Source of the DNA: Rhodopseudomonas rhenobacensis | Lineage (GTDB): Bacteria; Pseudomonadota; Alphaproteobacteria; Rhizobiales; Xanthobacteraceae | Direction of reading: 5' to 3' | Assembly (NCBI RefSeq): GCF_014203125.1 | Contig: NZ_JACHIH010000002.1 | Span: forward strand, 310,001 to 374,000 | DNA length: 64,000 nucleotides | In this document: piece after piece, positions 39,368 through 52,403 of the stretch | Numbering within the stretch: position 1 is the first letter of the stretch | How the letters are laid out: every line of letters starts with the position of its first letter | Translations under genes and position numbers: made by a program | The notes under the pieces: generated by a model | Database searches by the model: none | The model's input: the letters and a program-made list of their open reading frames with translations, nothing else | What the model was told of the DNA's origin: nothing

Positions 39368-42003
39368 AGCTCCTCCCAAACCGTTGCGGCCGGGCCGAGC
39401 TTGATCTTCGCCAGCGGCAGTTTCCGCGGCAGATATCCGGCGTTGGCCGGCAGCGCGAACGCATGATCGTTACGGTCGCCGGCGGCGTCCTCGCCCGGGG
39501 GCGCGATGCCGCCGAGCAAAGCGTCGCGGGACGCCGCCGCCGCCGTCGACACCTTCGCCAACGCGCCATCGAGGTCCGCCAGCGGAAACACCGCCTGCTC
39601 GCCCTCGCCGGCCTTCGGATAAAGCAGCGAGGCCTCGATCGCGACGTCGACGCCCAGCAAGGTCTTGACGGCGAAGGCGTAGAGACAGCGCTGCAATTCG
39701 GTGCCACCCTTGATGATCACCTCGTCCATCTTCTTGCCGAGCTTGCCGGTCTTGTAGTCGACGACGCGGGCCCGCAACCGGTCGCCGGCGAGATCGAGCC
39801 GATCGATCTGTCCCTTGATCAGAAGCCCGGTGCCGGGGATCTCTACGGCGGCGTCTGCCTTCCACGGCAGGTCACGACCGCCTTCGTCCGGATCGGTTTC
39901 GCCGAAGGGAATCTCGCACCAGGTTCGCTGCCCAGGATATTCGCCGATGTCGTAGGCCAGCGCTGCCGCCGCCAACGCATGGCCGCGGGCCGTGGTGCTG
40001 CGCCAGATCACGTCCGGCGGCACCGGCTTGGCATCCTCCCAATCCGCGATGGTCCGGTCGCGCGCAGCGGCAAGCGCCGCCTCAATCCGCGCCTGGTCGG
40101 CGCCGGCCATGCCGCCGCCGGCCTCGAGTAGCTCGACAGTTTCCCGCAGTAAGCCATGGACGAGATTGCCGAAGACGTTCGGATCGAGCGTCAGCGGCTC
40201 GTCGGCATCCTCCGGCGCCTTCCATCCCAGCGCATAGCGCCACACAAAGCGGATCGGGTCGCGCAGCAGCATCTTCAACGACGTCGCCGACAGCGGTTGC
40301 TCGAACAGCTTCGTCAGCCGCGCATGCGCCGGCGCAATCAGACCGTCGTGTGGCGTGATCTCGTTGCGGTGCCAGTCCCGCCAGCACGACAGTCCGGAAA
40401 GCGCGATCGGCAGCTTCGAGAACTCCGAAGGACGGGCCAGAAGCCTGTCGGATTCGCTCGACGCATGCTCCGGTGTGCCGGCACGATCGAGATAGGTCTC
40501 CGCAAGCTCGGCGATCAGCGGCGAGCGGCCGAGCATGCGGCCCTCGGCGTCGCGCCGGCTGAACGAAATCGAAACGCTCTGCGACGTCGTCACGATGGTC
40601 CGGAAGTCCCGTTTGTCGCCGTCCGCCACCGGCAGCGGATCGAGCTTTTCGATCGAAAGCACATGATCCGGAATGAGCCGATCTTCCGAGATCCGCCGCG
40701 GCCAACGGCCGGCGTTCAACCCCAGCAGCCAGACGTGGGGGCGCGGCGACGACGCCAGCGCGATCGCAGACGTCCAGATCGCGCTGGCCGCCGGCTCGAT
40801 GCCGTCGTCAATACGCAACGTCGCCAGCGTCACGGGCAGCGCCTGGGCGGGTCCCTCCCGCAGCGCCCGGCGCCACAGCGAGCGCTGCAATCCGCTTAAC
40901 ATCGTCTCGCCCGCCTCCGCCGCCGCATCGGCGCCTCGGTCCAGCAGTCGGATCACCGCCATCACCTCGGCGGTCCTGTTCTTGCCGTCCGGCCAGGCGG
41001 CGTCATCCGCCTGCGTCAGCCCCCGCTCCCAACGCTCGACCGAGGTCAGCGGGGCATCGGCGGGCAGACCCGCCGGCAGGTCGCGCAGCGGGCCGCCGCG
41101 CAGCAGCGCGTTCAGCCGGCGCACGCGCTCCTGCGACAGCCCCTTCACCAGCAGCTCGGCCAACGCGCTGGCCGCCTGTCCTTCGGCGGTCGTCAGCGCC
41201 TTGATGCCGCCGACGAAATGGATCGGAAAATTGCTGTCCCGCGCCGCCGAGAACACGTGGTCGTCGTAGTCGCCCGGGCTCGACGACGCGATGGCGATGT
41301 CCGGCGCTGGCGTCCCCTTCGCCAGCAGCGCCCTCATCCAGCGAAACGCCTCGGCGACCTCATGAAGCTGGTTGGCGCAGGAGAACGTCGCCGGCAGCGG
41401 CTGGGCGGGCGGCGCCGTCACAACATCGACCTTCGAGCCCTTCAGCCACTCCGGAACGTGCCTGGGCCCGGCTACCCAGGTGACCTGGATCGCGCCGGCA
41501 AGCGCAAGCAACAGCGGCCGCCAGCACGGCGACATCTCGCTGTGGCCATGGATTTCCAGGGGACCGATCACGGCCTGCGAGTGTTTTATCCGCTGCAGCG
41601 CCAGCGCTACCAGGTCGCCGGCCCGCTTCATCGACGCCGGCAGACGCTCGACGACGGCCTGCTCGAGCGCCGCCAAGGCGTCGGTTCGGGGATGCCCCAC
41701 CGCCGATAGATCAACGCCGGCGCGCCAAGCTTTGTCGAAGGTCGCCGTCACCGCCGCCGGCATCCCCGGCAGATCCTTGATCGGATCGAGCTCTCCCATC
41801 TCGACGTCGGGCAGCGCAGCGCGGATGGTTTCAGTCAAAACGTCGAGGTCGACCGGTTGCAGGAGACCGCCGGCGAGCCTCGCGGCAAGCTGGCCCATCG
41901 TCATTACCTGAACACCAGCCTCGTTGCGACGGGCGGCCTCCACCCGGCTCATATGGCCGGCAAGGATCGTATGCACGACTATCGTTCTGCGTGATTGCAG
42001 CAT
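39364..42003 (-). CDS. AddB-like PD-(D/E)XK nuclease
   Basis: The 879-residue protein has an inactive-helicase-like body (AddB/RecC type, with R-P-H-V-W-L-L-G-L-N-A-G-R-W-P near 430). Its C-terminal nuclease domain has G-Q-I-D-R-L near 730, V-V-D-Y-K-T-G-K ending near 754, and the following L-Q-R-C-L-Y-A motif. An N-terminal Walker motif is not visible. Cysteines for an iron-sulphur cluster like that of AddB are not obvious. It is the first gene of the six-gene minus-strand operon. The start at 42003 is the best of several; the promoter must lie in the 248-bp space shared with the divergent gene at 42252. Confidence 0.82.
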   Translation of the reverse strand: MLQSRRTIVVHTILAGHMSRVEAARRNEAGVQVMTMGQLAARLAGGLLQPVDLDVLTETIRAALPDVEMGELDPIKDLPGMPAAVTATFDKAWRAGVDLSAVGHPRTDALAALEQAVVERLPASMKRAGDLVALALQRIKHSQAVIGPLEIHGHSEMSPCWRPLLLALAGAIQVTWVAGPRHVPEWLKGSKVDVVTAPPAQPLPATFSCANQLHEVAEAFRWMRALLAKGTPAPDIAIASSSPGDYDDHVFSAARDSNFPIHFVGGIKALTTAEGQAASALAELLVKGLSQERVRRLNALLRGGPLRDLPAGLPADAPLTSVERWERGLTQADDAAWPDGKNRTAEVMAVIRLLDRGADAAAEAGETMLSGLQRSLWRRALREGPAQALPVTLATLRIDDGIEPAASAIWTSAIALASSPRPHVWLLGLNAGRWPRRISEDRLIPDHVLSIEKLDPLPVADGDKRDFRTIVTTSQSVSISFSRRDAEGRMLGRSPLIAELAETYLDRAGTPEHASSESDRLLARPSEFSKLPIALSGLSCWRDWHRNEITPHDGLIAPAHARLTKLFEQPLSATSLKMLLRDPIRFVWRYALGWKAPEDADEPLTLDPNVFGNLVHGLLRETVELLEAGGGMAGADQARIEAALAAARDRTIADWEDAKPVPPDVIWRSTTARGHALAAAALAYDIGEYPGQRTWCEIPFGETDPDEGGRDLPWKADAAVEIPGTGLLIKGQIDRLDLAGDRLRARVVDYKTGKLGKKMDEVIIKGGTELQRCLYAFAVKTLLGVDVAIEASLLYPKAGEGEQAVFPLADLDGALAKVSTAAAASRDALLGGIAPPGEDAAGDRNDHAFALPANAGYLPRKLPLAKIKLGPAATVWEEL

Positions 42004-42251
42004 CTGCCGACGAAAGCCCCCGCCCTTTGTTCACTTCGGTCGTCTAACGTCCCGCCAGCCCCGCGCGCAAATCACCGAAATCCGCGAGCAACGTCTCACG
42101 AACGGAATCGCGTAGCAACCTCGGCCGCGTGATAAGGGGTCAGGTTCACGATATTCAAGAGCCCGGCGCGGATCCTTCGCAAGTCTGCACTACGATCTAT
42201 TGCAAGCTGGACCTTCTGAGCAATTCGTTGTCAAATACCGTCTAAGGTCGC

Positions 42252-43382
42252 TTGAGAAAGGACCGTCTGACTCGTCGGGACAGCTTAGCGGTGAAGGTCG
42301 ATTCGTGGAGCGAGGAGGATTTCTCTTCAACACCTAGAAGCCCCAAGATTATTGGCGACTTCTGGGAGCCTCACGTTATTGACGAGCCCGCTCTCCGGAA
42401 GTCGGAGATTCTGCCATCGAGCTTAAGCCCTCTGCCTCTTGAAAATGAATTTTCAGATATCGTACCGCCGGCGGCGAACGTTATTCCACAACCTACACCC
42501 TCGGCCGATTCCTTCATTTGCCATGTTAACTCTCCAAGCCAGCCCGATTTTTGGGATCCAATACCCGGATTTGAGCAAAGGAAAACGGCCAAGTTCAGTG
42601 GCAACGACTGGTCCGACGAAATACAATTTCATCCCTATGATCCCGCGGCGCAAGAGACGCCGTTCGTTGAGAAGACTTACATCTCTCCCCGAGAGACGCT
42701 AGCAAGAAAATGCGCGGGGGCGATCTTGAAGTTGGCTCACGTGAGCGACAGACGACGAACTCCGCTTCTTGGAAGGTTCGTCGAGTTGTTTATTGACTAT
42801 CCTCATCCTTCGAGCTTTCGCGCTATCGCAAGCTTGGCCCGCGAGGAAGCATCACCAGAGGATATTCTGGCGGCGTATGAATTTCGATGTGCTTGGACAG
42901 AAAATCCGCGCTATTCGTTGATCAGAGGAAGGAAGGGCTTCTTCTTCATTCCCGAGAGTCAAAGTACCCTTACCTGGAAACTTGCCTATTCTCTTGTGGT
43001 CAAAGCTCGGGGAACACCGCCCGAAAACCTCATTGACCCTTCCTGGGTGGATGAATGGATGGATCTTCCGGCTGGAGACCAGCTCAGTTTCCAGTTCCTA
43101 AGCTACGCCGTGGCGCGCATCGACGCCTTCCACGAAGGCGCTCTCGAACAGCCTATCATCGATCGACGCTACACTAGATGGATGATCAGTGAGGCACCAA
43201 ACCGCCCAAGGGCATCTCGCTGGTACGAAGAGGATCTCGCGATAAAGGATGTCGCGATGATCGATGGATGTCGGATCTTCAATGACCACTCCCGAACCGC
43301 GTCTTTAACTGGCTGGTACGTGAATTCACTGGGTCACCACCAATCGTCGATGAACAAAAAGCAGGAAGATGCAGATGCCTGA
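42252..43382 (+). CDS. Unknown partner of a RapA-like ATPase
   Basis: I do not recognise this 376-residue protein. It uses a TTG start at 42252 in the given frame (a GTG further in gives M-K-V-D-S-W as an alternative). The first 150 residues are low-complexity and rich in P/S/E. The rest is a helical domain with W-T-E-N-P-R-Y-S-L-I-R-G near 215 and aromatic-rich segments. Base use is visibly AT-richer than the AddAB-like genes next to it, which suggests a separate origin. It overlaps the SNF2 ATPase gene by 14 bases, so the two are a functional pair. Confidence 0.65.
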   Translation: MRKDRLTRRDSLAVKVDSWSEEDFSSTPRSPKIIGDFWEPHVIDEPALRKSEILPSSLSPLPLENEFSDIVPPAANVIPQPTPSADSFICHVNSPSQPDFWDPIPGFEQRKTAKFSGNDWSDEIQFHPYDPAAQETPFVEKTYISPRETLARKCAGAILKLAHVSDRRRTPLLGRFVELFIDYPHPSSFRAIASLAREEASPEDILAAYEFRCAWTENPRYSLIRGRKGFFFIPESQSTLTWKLAYSLVVKARGTPPENLIDPSWVDEWMDLPAGDQLSFQFLSYAVARIDAFHEGALEQPIIDRRYTRWMISEAPNRPRASRWYEEDLAIKDVAMIDGCRIFNDHSRTASLTGWYVNSLGHHQSSMNKKQEDADA

Positions 43383-46254
43383 ACTCATACCGATCGACGG
43401 CGCGTGGGTTTGCAGAAAGGGAGACCCGGACAACATCGGAATAGTCCTACGGTCGCGTACCAGAGACGACGGGCTTAAGATCGAGGTCGATTTCGGGCCG
43501 AGAGGCATTTCGTGGCTTTCCGAGGAAGAATGGGGATGTGGCCTGAAGCCTGGCTTCGTGGTTCAGGACGTTCCGCTGTCGGGAGTACGTCGTACGCTTG
43601 GTGTCGGGACCGTGATCGAAACGCGAGAGCTGGCGACCCGGCAACAGGCTCTGGTCCAGCTTCATCAGACAGGAGAAACCATCTGGCTTCCATTCGAGCG
43701 GCTCAGGCGGATCATGAGCGCCGCCCTCCGATTCAAACGCGCAGAACCCGCAGACGACCGCGCGCCGGAACGTACGGCTCTGAATATTATCGCCCACGCG
43801 CTCAAGGGCTGGAACGACGCTACTGGAGCGCTCGACCGGCTGGATGTAGATCCTCTTCCACACCAAATTGCGCTCGTTCACCACATCCTTAAATCTGGCC
43901 AGACTAACTGGATCATCGCGGACGACGTTGGTCTCGGCAAGACGATCGAAGTTGGTCTGCTCCTCGCGGGGCTGGAAAGAAGGCAGAACGTTCGCCGGAT
44001 ATTGCTGGTCGTTCCCTCGGGGCTGACGCGGCAGTGGAAGGAGGAAATGCTGTTCAAATTCGACCGCAGATTCCTCATCTACGGTATCGATTTCAGAGTG
44101 TCTGACCACAGAGAATGGGGTCTTTATGAGCGGGCGATCATTTCGCTCGACCTCGCCAAGCCCCGTTCGTCCGAGGATGATGGCAGCGATCTCGAAAGCA
44201 GCTTCGGGATGCTTCTAGCCGCCGGGAATTGGGACATCGTCGTCTTCGATGAAGGCCACAGGCTGGCTCGAAACGACCGAGGACAATCGACGCTACGGTT
44301 CAAGCTCGCGCAGGCACTCCGATCAAAGACAGACTCCATGCTGCTGCTGACGGGAACTCCCCATCAGGGCGACACGGGGAAGTTCAGGAACCTCCTCGCC
44401 CTTGTGCGGCCGGATCTCAGGACCGTTATCGATCAAATTGAGGTCAATAATGACGTGGTTAGAGAGATCGTCCTGAGAAACCGCAAGATCGACACGGTCG
44501 ATATCGATGGCAATTTCTTATTCAAGGGGCTTTTGGTTAAGCGCATCGAGGTCGTACACGACCCCGACTTTGCCGATATGGAGCGGGATCTCAAGACTTA
44601 TCTGAGAACTGGCTATCAGGCAGGCGAAAACATCGGGGGGGCGGAGGGACGGGCTGTCGGATTCGTAATGACCATTTATCGAAAGCTTGCGTCGTCTTCC
44701 GTTGCGGCCCTCTTTATTTCCCTCAAGGGCCGGCTTGCCAGGCTTGAAGATGCCGAGGCACCCGTGGATCGGTCGCTCGTTCTTGATGATGATGACACGC
44801 CTGACGACCTGCACAGTCTGCCCGGAGCGGCCGTAGCGACGCAGTTCTTCGATGGCGAGATCGAAATGGTTCGCAGACTGCTGGAAAAGACCAGCAAATG
44901 TATGAGATCTGACAAGAAGGGCGATCAACTCCTTGAGGTCGTCAGAGGGCTCGTCGAGCAGGGCGAAAAGGTTCTGATATTCACCGAATATCGCGCAACG
45001 CAAGCTTTCATTCTGCATAAGCTTCGTTCGATTCTAAACGGCTTAGAGCCTGTCCTGATCCATGGCGGACAGACCGCTGACGAGAAGCGGAACGCAGTTC
45101 AAAAGTTCGAGGACGTGTCGCCGGTTCTGATCTCGACCGAGGCAGGCGGAGAAGGTCTAAATATGCACAGGAATTGCCATGTGCTCATCAACTACGACCT
45201 TCCTTGGAATCCGAGCCGCATCAGTCAGCGCATCGGTCGTCTCTACCGTTACGGGCAGCAGCAGAAGGTCGTGGTCTTTAATTTCCAGGCGAAAGACACT
45301 ATCGACAACGAAATCATCAGCATTTTGATTGACCGCGTGGGCACCATCGTCTCGGAAATGGCGAAGGTCAGCTCTGAATTTTCGGACAACGATGCCTATG
45401 CCGCGGAAATCATGGGTGAGCTCCTCGATCGCGTCGACATATCTCAACTACTCGAAGACGCCAGAAAGGGACAAACCGACCGCACTGAAGAGCGAATCGA
45501 CGCGGCGCTCAACGAGGCGCAAAAAGCGAAAGAGATGCAGGACGAGGTCTTGCAGACAATAGACGGCCTCGACCTAAAGACAACCATTGAAAACTCGTTC
45601 ACGACCGAGGAAGTGGCTCGCGTGCTTAAACGGGCGCTGCCGTTCTTCGGTATCGAATTAGCGTCCGAGTCCCGCGACCAGAACTTCGTCATCCGATTGC
45701 CCGCTGACCTGAAAGGAAAGTTCCCTGAATTTGGAGGGCGCACCGTTATTCCGGTGACGACCAAACGGCGTGGATGGAGACCGCAGACCGAGACCGTATT
45801 GCTCGACTTCTCGTCTTCCTTCGTGGAATTCTTGATCAGCTCGATAACTGCGTCCGAGTTTGAAGGTTCTTATGGAGCTTTCGATGCAGTGGAGTTACCG
45901 CATTTCTTTGCTGCGTATCTCGCTCGTTATCAGAATGATCAGGGCAAAACACAGGCCGAGCGCTTGATCCTGATTGAACGCGATTCTTCTGGTGTGTTTT
46001 CGACCCCAGCAGATCTGATCAAGCAACTATTGATAGCGCCGACCAAGAACGCCATACCCGCTACCAAGACTGCCGAACAGCGTCATTTCGAACTGACCGC
46101 GGCAAGGGATCGGGCCGAAATCTTGATGGCGGATGGCCTAAACAAGTTTCAGCATCCGAACGATCTTGTTCTACTTGCTGTCGGAGAAAGAGGAGTGACA
46201 ATCGAGCCACCTCAGGAGCAAGAGGTGCCGCTCGAAGAACCGGCGTCCGTGTAG
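43369..46254 (+). CDS. RapA/HepA-like SNF2 ATPase
   Basis: The 961-residue protein starts with two tandem SH3/Tudor-like beta segments (W-V-C-R-K-G-D-P-D-N-I-G near 13 and L-G-V-G-T-V-I-E-T-R near 77), as in RapA. The SNF2 motor follows: A-D-D-V-G-L-G-K-T near 184-192, an altered DEAH box F-D-E-G-H near 290, L-T-G-T-P-H-Q-G-D near 335, and R-I-G-R-L-Y-R-Y-G-Q-Q near 625. Phage-defence relatives of this shape include DrmD and DpdE, but the companion genes of DISARM and Dpd are not here. It probably translocates on DNA with the upstream unknown partner. Confidence 0.85.
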   Translation: MQMPELIPIDGAWVCRKGDPDNIGIVLRSRTRDDGLKIEVDFGPRGISWLSEEEWGCGLKPGFVVQDVPLSGVRRTLGVGTVIETRELATRQQALVQLHQTGETIWLPFERLRRIMSAALRFKRAEPADDRAPERTALNIIAHALKGWNDATGALDRLDVDPLPHQIALVHHILKSGQTNWIIADDVGLGKTIEVGLLLAGLERRQNVRRILLVVPSGLTRQWKEEMLFKFDRRFLIYGIDFRVSDHREWGLYERAIISLDLAKPRSSEDDGSDLESSFGMLLAAGNWDIVVFDEGHRLARNDRGQSTLRFKLAQALRSKTDSMLLLTGTPHQGDTGKFRNLLALVRPDLRTVIDQIEVNNDVVREIVLRNRKIDTVDIDGNFLFKGLLVKRIEVVHDPDFADMERDLKTYLRTGYQAGENIGGAEGRAVGFVMTIYRKLASSSVAALFISLKGRLARLEDAEAPVDRSLVLDDDDTPDDLHSLPGAAVATQFFDGEIEMVRRLLEKTSKCMRSDKKGDQLLEVVRGLVEQGEKVLIFTEYRATQAFILHKLRSILNGLEPVLIHGGQTADEKRNAVQKFEDVSPVLISTEAGGEGLNMHRNCHVLINYDLPWNPSRISQRIGRLYRYGQQQKVVVFNFQAKDTIDNEIISILIDRVGTIVSEMAKVSSEFSDNDAYAAEIMGELLDRVDISQLLEDARKGQTDRTEERIDAALNEAQKAKEMQDEVLQTIDGLDLKTTIENSFTTEEVARVLKRALPFFGIELASESRDQNFVIRLPADLKGKFPEFGGRTVIPVTTKRRGWRPQTETVLLDFSSSFVEFLISSITASEFEGSYGAFDAVELPHFFAAYLARYQNDQGKTQAERLILIERDSSGVFSTPADLIKQLLIAPTKNAIPATKTAEQRHFELTAARDRAEILMADGLNKFQHPNDLVLLAVGERGVTIEPPQEQEVPLEEPASV

Positions 46255-46388
46255 GGGCCGCGTTGGTGATCCGAGAGTCGATCGTCGCCCGAAACAAGGT
46301 CGGGGTTGGAGGGCTCTTGGAAGTCCTCGCGTCAGCGGTCCCGTATTGCGTTGCCGCAAACGCCTGATACGATTCAACCGGCTGAGGA

Positions 46389-46679
46389 ATGCGCTCGTGT
46401 CGTTGGAAGGCATAAATACGAACGCGAGTGGATCGGGCAACGCCTGGACCGCCGCCGAGGTCGCCGTCTGGGTCGGCAGCTATTTCCTGATGCTGACCGA
46501 GGAGTTAACAGGACAGCAAGGCCGAATTCCGCCAGCCAGTGATAGCCATCGCCCCCGGCAAGCCGTCGATGGGATGGAAGCTTCGAAACGTCTCCCCGGT
46601 TCTCAACGAGCTCGGCCTTCCCTGGATCAACGGCTGCAAGCCAGCCGTTCAGCCATCTAAGGAGTCCTTTCCGTATTAA
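46389..46679 (+). pseudogene. Remnant of a DUF3883-like N-terminal domain
   Basis: Two frames together spell parts of one known sequence pattern. The first has W-T-A-A-E-V-A-V-W-V-G-S-Y-F-L-M-L-T-E-E-L near 46445-46510. The second, after a deletion and frame change, has N-V-S-P-V-L-N-E-L-G-L-P-W-I-N-G-C-K-P near 46590-46645. The segment normally linking them is missing. Intact versions occur in defence-island proteins. The remainder of 46255-46742 holds nothing recognisable. Confidence 0.55.
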
Positions 46680-46742
46680 GCTAATCGACCTAGAAAATAA
46701 CAACGAGACGGTTCGTGTTCAGAGTCGATGTAACCGTTCGAC

Positions 46743-47693
46743 TTAAGAGCCCTCATACGCCCTTCTCAGCAGAGGCTGCGCCTTGGCGAAGTCGTCCATG
46801 TTCTTCAGCGACAGCTCGAGGTTGCCGGTGCCGAAATGGCCAATCTTCGCGACGTCACGAGAAAACCCTTCTTCGATCTCTACCGACGCTGGATCGAGGC
46901 GAAGATAGAGGGTGACGACCCTCGCCTGCGGGTAAATTTCGGCGCAGGTGAAGTTCTTGAGCCGTTTGAAGGCGATGTAAAATTTGAGCTCTTTAACCTG
47001 AACGTCGTCACCCAATCCGATCAGATATTGCCGAACGGCTTCGAAGAGGTCACGGAGGTCAGGATCGGCGCGTGCGAGTTTGTAATCAATTCGCGAGCTA
47101 ATATAGGGGTCCTCAGTCGCCTCATTGGCAATGGCAACCGCCGGTGTCGTCGGAGGGGCGACAGAGGCTGGCCCACTCGATCTTCCCTGCTTCGGTGCAT
47201 GGACCAGTTCCAGCATCAAGAGGCCGGTGTCGAACCTGCGATAGCGAATCAGCTCGATGTTCCGGGCGATCTGTTTGACGGCGTGCTGGTCGTATCGGGT
47301 GAAATCTCCAGCGATGCAGATCAGCCGCGGCGCGCTCCAATCGACGTCCTTGGCAATCTCCGGTCCGAGCTTCTCCATCACCAGCCACTGGAATTCCTTG
47401 CGGTGGTCCAGCAGCCAATCGAGATAAAACAGTCCCTGATTGATGACGTTCTCATTCACGGCGCGCTTGAATTCGATGATGACCGGGCAATCATCCTCGT
47501 CGAGGCCGAGGGTGTCTATTCGGCCGCCGTGGACCGATCCCGTGTTATGCTCGGACGCAAGGAAACGGATTCCGAGTAAAGATTCGAGATTGGCTTCGAA
47601 CAGCAATTGCAGCGATCGTTCGACTTGCAGCGCCTCACCCGGTAGTTCTCGAACCTGATCGTGCTCAATCTTAAAGAGTTTGACGTCGCTCAT
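46743..47693 (-). CDS. PD-(D/E)XK nuclease-like protein with DUF5655 domain
   Basis: The ATG at 47693 gives 316 residues. Residues 40-110 form a NucS/PD-(D/E)XK-like core, with G-R-I-D-T-L-G-L-D and then V-I-I-E-F-K-R, and a Q-G-L-F-Y-L-D-W-L helix. The C-terminal 130 residues match the DUF5655 pattern (F-Y-I-A-F-K, then V-T-L-Y-L-R-L, ending G-H-F-G-T-G-N-L-E). Such proteins frequently sit with type I restriction genes. It lies 88 bases after hsdR on the same strand, so it may be cotranscribed with the R-M operon. Confidence 0.78.
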   Translation of the reverse strand: MSDVKLFKIEHDQVRELPGEALQVERSLQLLFEANLESLLGIRFLASEHNTGSVHGGRIDTLGLDEDDCPVIIEFKRAVNENVINQGLFYLDWLLDHRKEFQWLVMEKLGPEIAKDVDWSAPRLICIAGDFTRYDQHAVKQIARNIELIRYRRFDTGLLMLELVHAPKQGRSSGPASVAPPTTPAVAIANEATEDPYISSRIDYKLARADPDLRDLFEAVRQYLIGLGDDVQVKELKFYIAFKRLKNFTCAEIYPQARVVTLYLRLDPASVEIEEGFSRDVAKIGHFGTGNLELSLKNMDDFAKAQPLLRRAYEGS

Positions 47694-47781
47694 AGGGACT
47701 TCCTTGGATATTGACTCACATCGCTGATCCGTAGGTGGGGGAAGGCTACAGCGGCGGTCGCTCACAGCTTGCACGGTCGCC

Positions 47782-51207
<3,426 letters not shown>

Positions 51208-51219
51208 GCAATTGTCCGT

Positions 51220-52398
51220 TCAGAGTTGGCCGGAAAAGGCGCGAGATTGGAGGGAGGAGAAAGAGGAATCTAATAATCTCATATGACGCTTGCTTACAGC
51301 ACGTAACGCCTCGATTGAGGCGAGAGCGTCAGAATAGGCTCGTTGGATTTTGGCGTCAGGAATAAGAATCGGGATCGACTGCATCTCCTTCGCATTGATA
51401 TTAGCCATTCCGACGATGCTCTTTGCCATGCCGCGGAGGGTTGCTTTTCCGTGCCTGGAATTCAGATAGCTTGCAACGTAATATGGACTGACACCCTTCT
51501 TAACGCGGGCGCGGACAAGATAGCCTGCGAAGGCAAATCTCTCGTCGCGATCAAACACAGCCGTCTTTCCGACCAAGTCGGCGCTGTTCGTCCGGTTAAA
51601 AAGTATGTCACCGCGCCTTACCGTATATTTTTCAAGATCCTTGTCATCCAAGTCGATATACTTGAGGCTTTCGAAATTCATCCTTCCGTCAGCTGTCAGA
51701 TTGCCCATCCTCAGGATGGGATAGTCTCCCTTCTCGCCTGCCTTTTCGCTTGTTCCGTATTGGGTATCTTCGAGAAGGTCGCTGATCCGGCCCTGCTTCC
51801 AACCTTTTGGATTGCTCTCTGGACTACCGAACATCTCCAGAAAGATTGACTGGATAAGATTATCGAGGAGGTCGAGGGCGTGTTTGCGCTTGCGGCGCAG
51901 CGCATCCGCCTTGTCCAGGATCGCCGCGATCCGTCGCTGCTCGTTGAGCGGGGGAAGAGCTATCGGCGTGTCTGCGATCTCCCCCGATCGAATTCGCGGC
52001 AACTGGCCGGGCGTCGAGTCGACAGGTGCGGTCTTCAGGAATTGTTCGCTTCGAAAGAAATGAGCGATGTAATTTCGATCAACGTTCTCGCGAGTGATGA
52101 ATACATACTGATCAACGGAGCAAATTCCGTCGAATTCCGCAGTCCAGACTTTGTTGAGGTAAGGCCTCAGATATCCATAAACGATGTCGCCGGCAAAAAA
52201 GCGGGCACGGCGCCCTGTCAGCTCGGTTAAGTCGACTTTCTCAGCGCCAATTCTGATTCCGGTGTTGCGTTCTACGTGCTCCAATCCAACGAAGATCGCT
52301 TCACCCTTCGGATTATCCTTCGGGTGCACGATATCGTTTCGGAAATCGATCAAATCGCCGAGCCTAGTCAGCTTCGAGAAGCTGCGCCCGGAATTCAT
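51220..52398 (-). CDS. hsdS: Type I restriction specificity subunit
   Basis: The 392-residue subunit has two target-recognition domains, each followed by a conserved helical spacer. The first spacer is L-P-P-L-N-E-Q-R-R-I-A-A-I-L-D-K-A-D near 145-162. The second TRD begins N-P-K-G-W-K-Q-G-R-I near 195 and ends in a spacer near 365. It therefore recognises a bipartite sequence that cannot be read from here. The ATG at 52398 is five bases after the hsdM stop; a GTG nine bases earlier is the alternative. The recognition domains look less GC-rich than hsdM and hsdR, normal for exchangeable hsdS genes. Confidence 0.92.
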   Translation of the reverse strand: MNSGRSFSKLTRLGDLIDFRNDIVHPKDNPKGEAIFVGLEHVERNTGIRIGAEKVDLTELTGRRARFFAGDIVYGYLRPYLNKVWTAEFDGICSVDQYVFITRENVDRNYIAHFFRSEQFLKTAPVDSTPGQLPRIRSGEIADTPIALPPLNEQRRIAAILDKADALRRKRKHALDLLDNLIQSIFLEMFGSPESNPKGWKQGRISDLLEDTQYGTSEKAGEKGDYPILRMGNLTADGRMNFESLKYIDLDDKDLEKYTVRRGDILFNRTNSADLVGKTAVFDRDERFAFAGYLVRARVKKGVSPYYVASYLNSRHGKATLRGMAKSIVGMANINAKEMQSIPILIPDAKIQRAYSDALASIEALRAVSKRHMRLLDSSFSSLQSRAFSGQL

Positions 52399-52403
52399 GA
52401 CGT

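Noticed and set aside
43369-46254. SNF2 protein considered as part of a Dpd 7-deazaguanine modification system (DpdE)
   Set aside because: No DpdA transglycosylase-like gene or preQ0 pathway gene is in the window.
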